Source: Chlamydomonas sphaeroides
Taxonomy: Eukaryota; Chlorophyta; Chlorophyceae; Chlamydomonadales; Chlamydomonadaceae
Reading direction: 5' to 3'
Length of the DNA: 35,178 nucleotides
Assembly: GCA_001662425.1 (NCBI GenBank)
Contig: BDDC01000223.1
Coordinates: forward strand, 1-35,178
Shown: piece by piece, positions 30,491 to 35,178 of the stretch
Position numbering within the stretch: position 1 is the stretch's first letter
Layout of the letters: each line of letters opens with the position of its first letter
Translations under genes and position numbers: made by a program
Notes under the pieces: generated by a model
Databases searched by the model: none
What the model saw: the letters and a program-made list of their open reading frames with translations, nothing else
What the model was told of the DNA's origin: nothing

Positions 30491-33400
30491 ATGATGCCTA
30501 GCGCGACTGGCTGTGGATGCTCGAGCGCATCCACACGAATGACCGGCCCGCTGGCGCCCCCAGCGGCCCACACACCAACGGCGCCCAGGGCACCCGTGGC
30601 GGTGCCACTGCCCGCTGCTCGCCGGGGGTGGCACGTCCGTCCCCTGGTGGCAGCCCCGTCACGCCCTTCGCTCGCCATCCCGCCGCGTGCCGCGGCCTCC
30701 CCGTCATCCACGGCCCCGCCTCCCCCAGCGCCTGCATCTTCCACCTTTAAGGCAAGTCCAGTCCTCCCCACTCCATCTGCCCTCCTCTCAAACCACGCGT
30801 TCACGCTTCCGCCAATCCGCCCCTCAACCAACCTCTTGCCCTCCCGCCCCAAACCCCAAAACACACACGCTCCACCCCAGGTCCGGCTCATTAAGCCCAC
30901 GGGGCCCCACCTTCCCCCCACCGACTCCTCGGTGCCCCCGCCGAGCCGGCTGCTGCTCTACCTCCCCGGTACCGACGGCACGGGGCAGTCCATCATGCCC
31001 CAAGTGCCCGCGCTGCGCGCCTTGGGCTACGATGTCTGGTGCGCTGAGCTCAGGGCCGAGCTCCTGCGTAGTAGGACATAATAGCACATGATCTACAGCT
31101 AGGTTTATAGCTTCCATACGTAGTCATTACGGGTGCCTTGTGCCTGGCCTTACGCGTTACGGGTTGCGGGCAGGGCGGGGCCGCGGCGGGCGGCTAGCTG
31201 CACCCAGGCGGCCGTGTGCCTGAATGCGGCTGACTAGCTCGGCGTGTCTCACCGCGTGTACCCCGCGCAGGTGCCTGTACCTGCCGCCGGACGACCGGTC
31301 AGATTGGGAGCAGCTGACGACGCAGGTGCGGCGCCCTCGGTGGCTGCGGAGCGCCGGCCGCGGTCCGGCCAACGCACGCACGTGCTCACAGGCTTACATG
31401 CGCAACTTGCATGCCTCTTAGGACGCCGCCGGCGGGTTGCGGGGCTCGGGGCGCATGCTGGCGGTGGGTGCGTGCAGGCAGCCAGGTGGGCCCCGCAGCC
31501 CGCCGGCCACACATCGCCGCTTGCGGGTCGGGCCCCGCAGCTCCATGCCGACCCTGGCGCGAGGTAGCCGCCTGGGCCCCCAATCGTGCGTGCAGACCCA
31601 CCCGTGCAGCGGCGACACTGCGCCCCTCCCGCCCCCATGCGCGGCCACGCCTCTGGCTGCGCCCTGGCGCCCCCATCCCTCGCGCCCTCCCGCCCGCCCT
31701 GCCTCAGGTGACGCTGCTGCTGCGCCGCCTGGTGGCCGCCAAGCCGCCGCGCAGCGCAGCGCCCGCCAACGGCTCCTCGGCATCCTCCTCCCTGGACACG
31801 GACGCGTCCGATGGCCCGCCGCCGCGCGTGACCATCCTGGCTGAGTCCTTCGGCTGCTGCTTGGCGCTGCGCCTGGCGGCGTCGCGGGCCGGGCCTGAGC
31901 TACTCGACAGGTGGGCGCCGAGGCCCCGAGGCACCGCACCGACGAGGAGGCGCGCCGCGTGTGCTGGGGGCTGACCTTGGCCAGCCCGTCGTCCGGGCCT
32001 GGCAGCACCGAGGCATTCCGCGATGAAATCCCGTGGGTGCCCCGCGTCACAACCCCCAGGCTGGTCCTGCTCAACCCCGCCACCTCCTTCTCCCGCTCCC
32101 TGGGCGGCCTGTCGTCGCTCATCGCCGCCACCAACCTGCTGTCGCTCTTCCCGCGCGACCTGTACGCCGTGGCGCAGGTGAGGCCGCGCCCGCCGCCCGC
32201 CGCACCCACTGCACCCTGCCTGCCTGCGGTCGTGGCCCCCCCGGCCACCGCTGCTCACCACGTCTGCCTCCGCACCTCAGCTCCCGCCCGCGCAAACAAA
32301 GCTGCCGTCCCTCCTCCTTGCCTTCGATTACCCTTGCCCCACTGCTTGCACCCCTTCACTTGCATGCCCCGCGCCTCCGTGCGGCCACACGCAGACCACG
32401 CTGCTGCCGCTGCTGGTGGACGCAGACCGGGTGGAGCCCAGCAACCAGGTAGGGCCGGCAGCGCTGGGCCACAGGTCGCGGCCCGCCCTAGCTCTCCTCC
32501 TGGCAAAGCATGCCTCACCCCACCCCATGTTCCAACCCACGCCACTCCTCCCCGCCCAAACACAGGAGCTGCTGCGCTCCATGGTCCTCATGGAACCGCC
32601 CGCCAGCCGCCAGAGCTTTGGCTTCGGCGCGCCGCCGCCGCCGCCGGCTTACAGCGCCCGCGCCGCCGCCGCCGCGGCCGCCGCCGCCGGCAACGGCAAC
32701 GGCAGCGGCAGCTCCTGGGGCTCCACCGCCGCTAGCCCCTTCGGCACCGCCAGCAGCGGCGCCGCCAGCTCGGCGTCCGGCGAAGACGGCTGGGGCTCGG
32801 ACTCGATCTACTACGCGCCCGCGGCGGCGGCAAACTTCCGGACCAACCTGCTGCGCGCGGGCGACCCGGGCGACGAGGCGCTGCGGGCGGTGCGCTGCCC
32901 CGTGCTGCTAGTGACAAGCGCGCGGGACCGGCTGCTGCCATCCATCATGGAAGGTGTGTCCAAGTGTTAGATAGAACAGAACCCCTGTCTGTTTAGAGAT
33001 CGGAACATGAAGCAACACGAGTCCGTTGTGCATGTGTGTCCGCAGGCGCGCGGCTGGAGAAGGCGCTGCCCTGCGCACGGCGCTATCTGCTAGCGGACGC
33101 GGGGCACGCCGCCATGCTTGAGCGTGGCTTTGACATCGCCGCCGTCATGCGGGCAGCGGATGCCGTGCCGGCGGCAGGAGCGGCGGCAGCTGGCGGCGCG
33201 GCGGCGAGCCGCAACGGCGGCGGCGCCGCAAGCAGCCACAGCAACGGCAGCGGGAACGGTGCGGCTGCCGGCAATGGCGGCGCCGCGGAGGGCGGGTCGG
33301 GCAAGTACCGGCTGCCGCAGAGGGCGTCGGCGGCCGCGACGGCGGCGGTCGCATCAGCCGTGGCGTCGGCGGGCGGGCCGAGGGCCATCAACGCGGCGGC

Positions 33401-34010
33401 GACGGCCGAGGACTCGGAGCCCTCGTCGTCCAGCCATGTGAACGGCAACGGCAAAGGCAACGGCAACGGAACCAGGGGCAAGGGCAAGGACGGGGCCAAG
33501 GGGGCGGAGGAGGTGGTTGTGGCAGACACCTCGACGGCCTTCGACGAGTGGGCTCAGAACCTGGCGCCGTGGAGAGTGAGTTTAGCTCCGCGGCCTGCGC
33601 GAGATGGCGCTGCGGCGGCTGCTCTTGCCAGCAGGCCAAGGCAGCGCTCCTGGTGCCGGCCTGCCGCACACCTGCCTTCGGCTGCCGCCGTGACGCTTCC
33701 CCTCCTTGGCTGTCCCGGGCGGTCCCCCCACAGGACCTCATATCACCTGTGGTGCTGGGGTTCGATAACCTGCCGCCGCCCGGCTCCCCGGACTTCGAGC
33801 GGCCCATGCTGTTTGTGGGGGTAGGCGCGGGGCGTGCGCAAGCGGCCGCGTGGGTCTGTACAGCGTGCCTGGCGGCGCTGGCTCGGCAACGTTGCGATGC
33901 CGGCTAAAGCGCTCCCGCCATGATCCTGCCGCGCCGCCGCAGAACCACCAAAAGATGGGCTTCTACGACACGCCGCTGCTCGTGTACGAGCTCTACGTGC
34001 GGGGCTACAG
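30491..34010 (+). CDS. Phytyl ester synthase / diacylglycerol acyltransferase-like plastid protein, 3' end missing
   Basis: Ten exons: 30491-30751, 30881-31038, 31271-31325, 31708-31910, 32060-32177, 32395-32448, 32566-32953, 33046-33575, 33734-33820, 33943-34010 (about 640 residues so far). Residues 1-85 are Ala/Ser/Arg/Pro-rich, a likely chloroplast transit peptide. The hydrolase part has LLLYLPGTDGTG, nucleophile S205 in LAESFGCCLAL, LVLLNPATSFSRS, D404 in LLVTSARDRLLPS and H433 in ADAGHAAMLE. The acyltransferase part begins with LFVG/NHQKMGFYDTPLLVYEL. This order is that of plant PES1/PES2, which esterify phytol and make triacylglycerol in plastids. Low-complexity insertions lie before the nucleophile, in exon 7 and in exon 8 (about 33140-33530). 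The first intron (30752-30880) is of GC-AG type and in frame, so it could also be retained. The ATG at 30491 has GCC before it. Confidence 0.88.
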
Positions 34011-35178
34011 GTGGGCCGCATGCCGCATGCCGTGCCATGTCGTTACCGAGCATGTCCATACCGTATTCAGTAGCCCACGTGGTGTGATGTACGGAACCCA
34101 GTCGCACATCATTTCGGGTCTGCCGTGGCATGCGTGACGCCTAGAGCCCAGAAGTGCGTGCTCAAAGAGCCCAGGGGCCTGTGCGCGAGGTTATTTTTTG
34201 CATTGCTCGATGCAGTGCCTCCCCGTGTGCCTGCTGCCCTGAAATTGGCACATAAGCCGTACGACAGGCAGGCAGGGATGCGGCCGAGAGCGGTGCGCCG
34301 GTGCGGGAGCGAAGCCCAAACGCCACCATAAGTAGGCTTGACATCCCGGCCCGTCCCAACCCGCATACGAATATATGTAGATGTCCGTAGATGTTGTCGG
34401 TGTAGAAGGCAGGCCGCAGCACCCGCCGGCGCGCGCGCTCGCTCTAAGGTAACGAGGAATCGCGCAACACAACACGGCCCCAGCACAGCACGCCCGGTTC
34501 GCAACGCGACGCAGACGTACCTACGGAAAGAGGCAGCAGCACCGGCAAGGGGCAGGGCAGGCAGCACAAGGTTCAGTAAGAATAAGGAGAAGTGCCAGGA
34601 CAAGGAGCAAGCAGGGCACACGCTATGGGTGAGCGACGGGCGGGTGCTGTGGCCTGCAGGAGGAGAGGGAAGGGGCTGGAAGGGGGAGGGCAATAGGGAG
34701 GTCGGTACGACAGGCTGGGCCAGAGGCCCCATGCAAGCGGAAGGAGCGTGACAGGCATGCGGTGGGCGGCCGCACAGCAAGCCGGAATGGGATATGAGAG
34801 TGGCCGGCCGCACAGCAAGCCACGCGTGTTTGTGAAGGAGGTGTGGGGAGGCCGCACAGCAAGCCGGCATGCGTGCGGTGTGTGTGCACTGGCGGCGGGC
34901 GGACTCGTAAGAGTTCCCCGCTCGCCGCCAGGTGCAGCCCACAACGCGGCGTGGTGCGGTGGGCCGCACCAATGAAAACGGCCGGGGCGGGTGCAGGGCT
35001 TGGGATGACCCCCGGGGCCCGCCGGCAGGCGGGATGTCAGTGGGTCCAGCCCGCAGGCCCAGAGCACAGTGGGCACGCCCGTGAAGGCCCACAGGCCCGT
35101 CCTCATTCCCGACGCCTGCCGGCCGGCGCCCGGGGCGCATGCCGGGGTGCGGGGAGGCAATGGGCGCTCACGCGATGC
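34011..35178. other. Region after the last PES-like exon, no exon recognised
   Basis: Exon 10 ends at a good donor (CAG|GTGGGC) in the middle of the acyltransferase domain, so at least one further exon must exist. None was recognised here. The stretch 34050-34620 is less GC-rich than the gene. Either this is a long intron or the rest lies beyond the window. Confidence 0.5.
34769..34866. repeat. Dispersed GGCCGCACAGCAAGCC repeat, three copies
   Basis: GGCCGCACAGCAAGCC occurs at about 34769, 34806 and 34851, separated by short unrelated sequence. It lies in the probable intron of the PES-like gene. Spacing is irregular and there is no CRISPR-like structure. Confidence 0.8.

Noticed and set aside
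34109..35160. Long minus-strand open frames (343 and 195 codons) at the right edge
   Set aside because: No motif recognised, and repeats such as LLCGRP/LAVRPP come from the GGCCGCACAGCAAGCC repeat.

Overview
The window looks like nuclear DNA of a GC-rich green alga, probably Chlorophyceae. Coding stretches are cut into short exons by GC-rich introns with GTGAG/GTGCG/GTGGG/GTACG donors and GCAG acceptors. Introns carry minisatellites, and a TGTAA motif (the poly(A) signal of this algal group) lies downstream of one gene. No bacterial operon, rRNA, tRNA or CRISPR array was seen. The species cannot be named from the sequence alone. Long open frames on both strands are mostly artefacts of high GC.

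All gene models were built by hand. Exons were joined only where donor, acceptor and codon phase agreed and the joined peptide made sense.

Layout. (1) 218-21141, minus strand: one very large gene of at least 49 exons, running off the left edge. It encodes a GHKL-ATPase plus SMC-hinge protein of the SMCHD1/GMI1 type. A 382-base assembly gap (10894-11275) interrupts it. (2) 22464-24304, minus strand: a seven-exon plastid fibrillin (PAP) protein of 243 residues. (3) 24657-26248, plus strand: seven-exon U1 snRNP protein C of 212 residues with a Met/Gly/Pro-rich tail, divergent from the fibrillin gene across a 352-base shared upstream region. (4) 27043-29308, plus strand: a six-exon mitochondrial carrier (SLC25) of 284 residues with two degenerate signature motifs. 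(5) 30491-34010 and beyond, plus strand: a phytyl ester synthase/diacylglycerol acyltransferase-like protein (plastid esterase-acyltransferase), incomplete at its 3' end.

Functionally the genes are mixed: chromatin/DNA repair, pre-mRNA splicing, mitochondrial transport, and two plastid lipid proteins (fibrillin and the PES-like acyltransferase). The plants' counterparts of the last two meet on plastoglobules. The most notable items are the SMCHD1-like gene with its very dense introns, a decayed copy of one of its exons inside an intron, an intronic minisatellite whose every unit repeats the real splice donor, the modular phase-1 exons of the U1-C tail, and the degenerate carrier.
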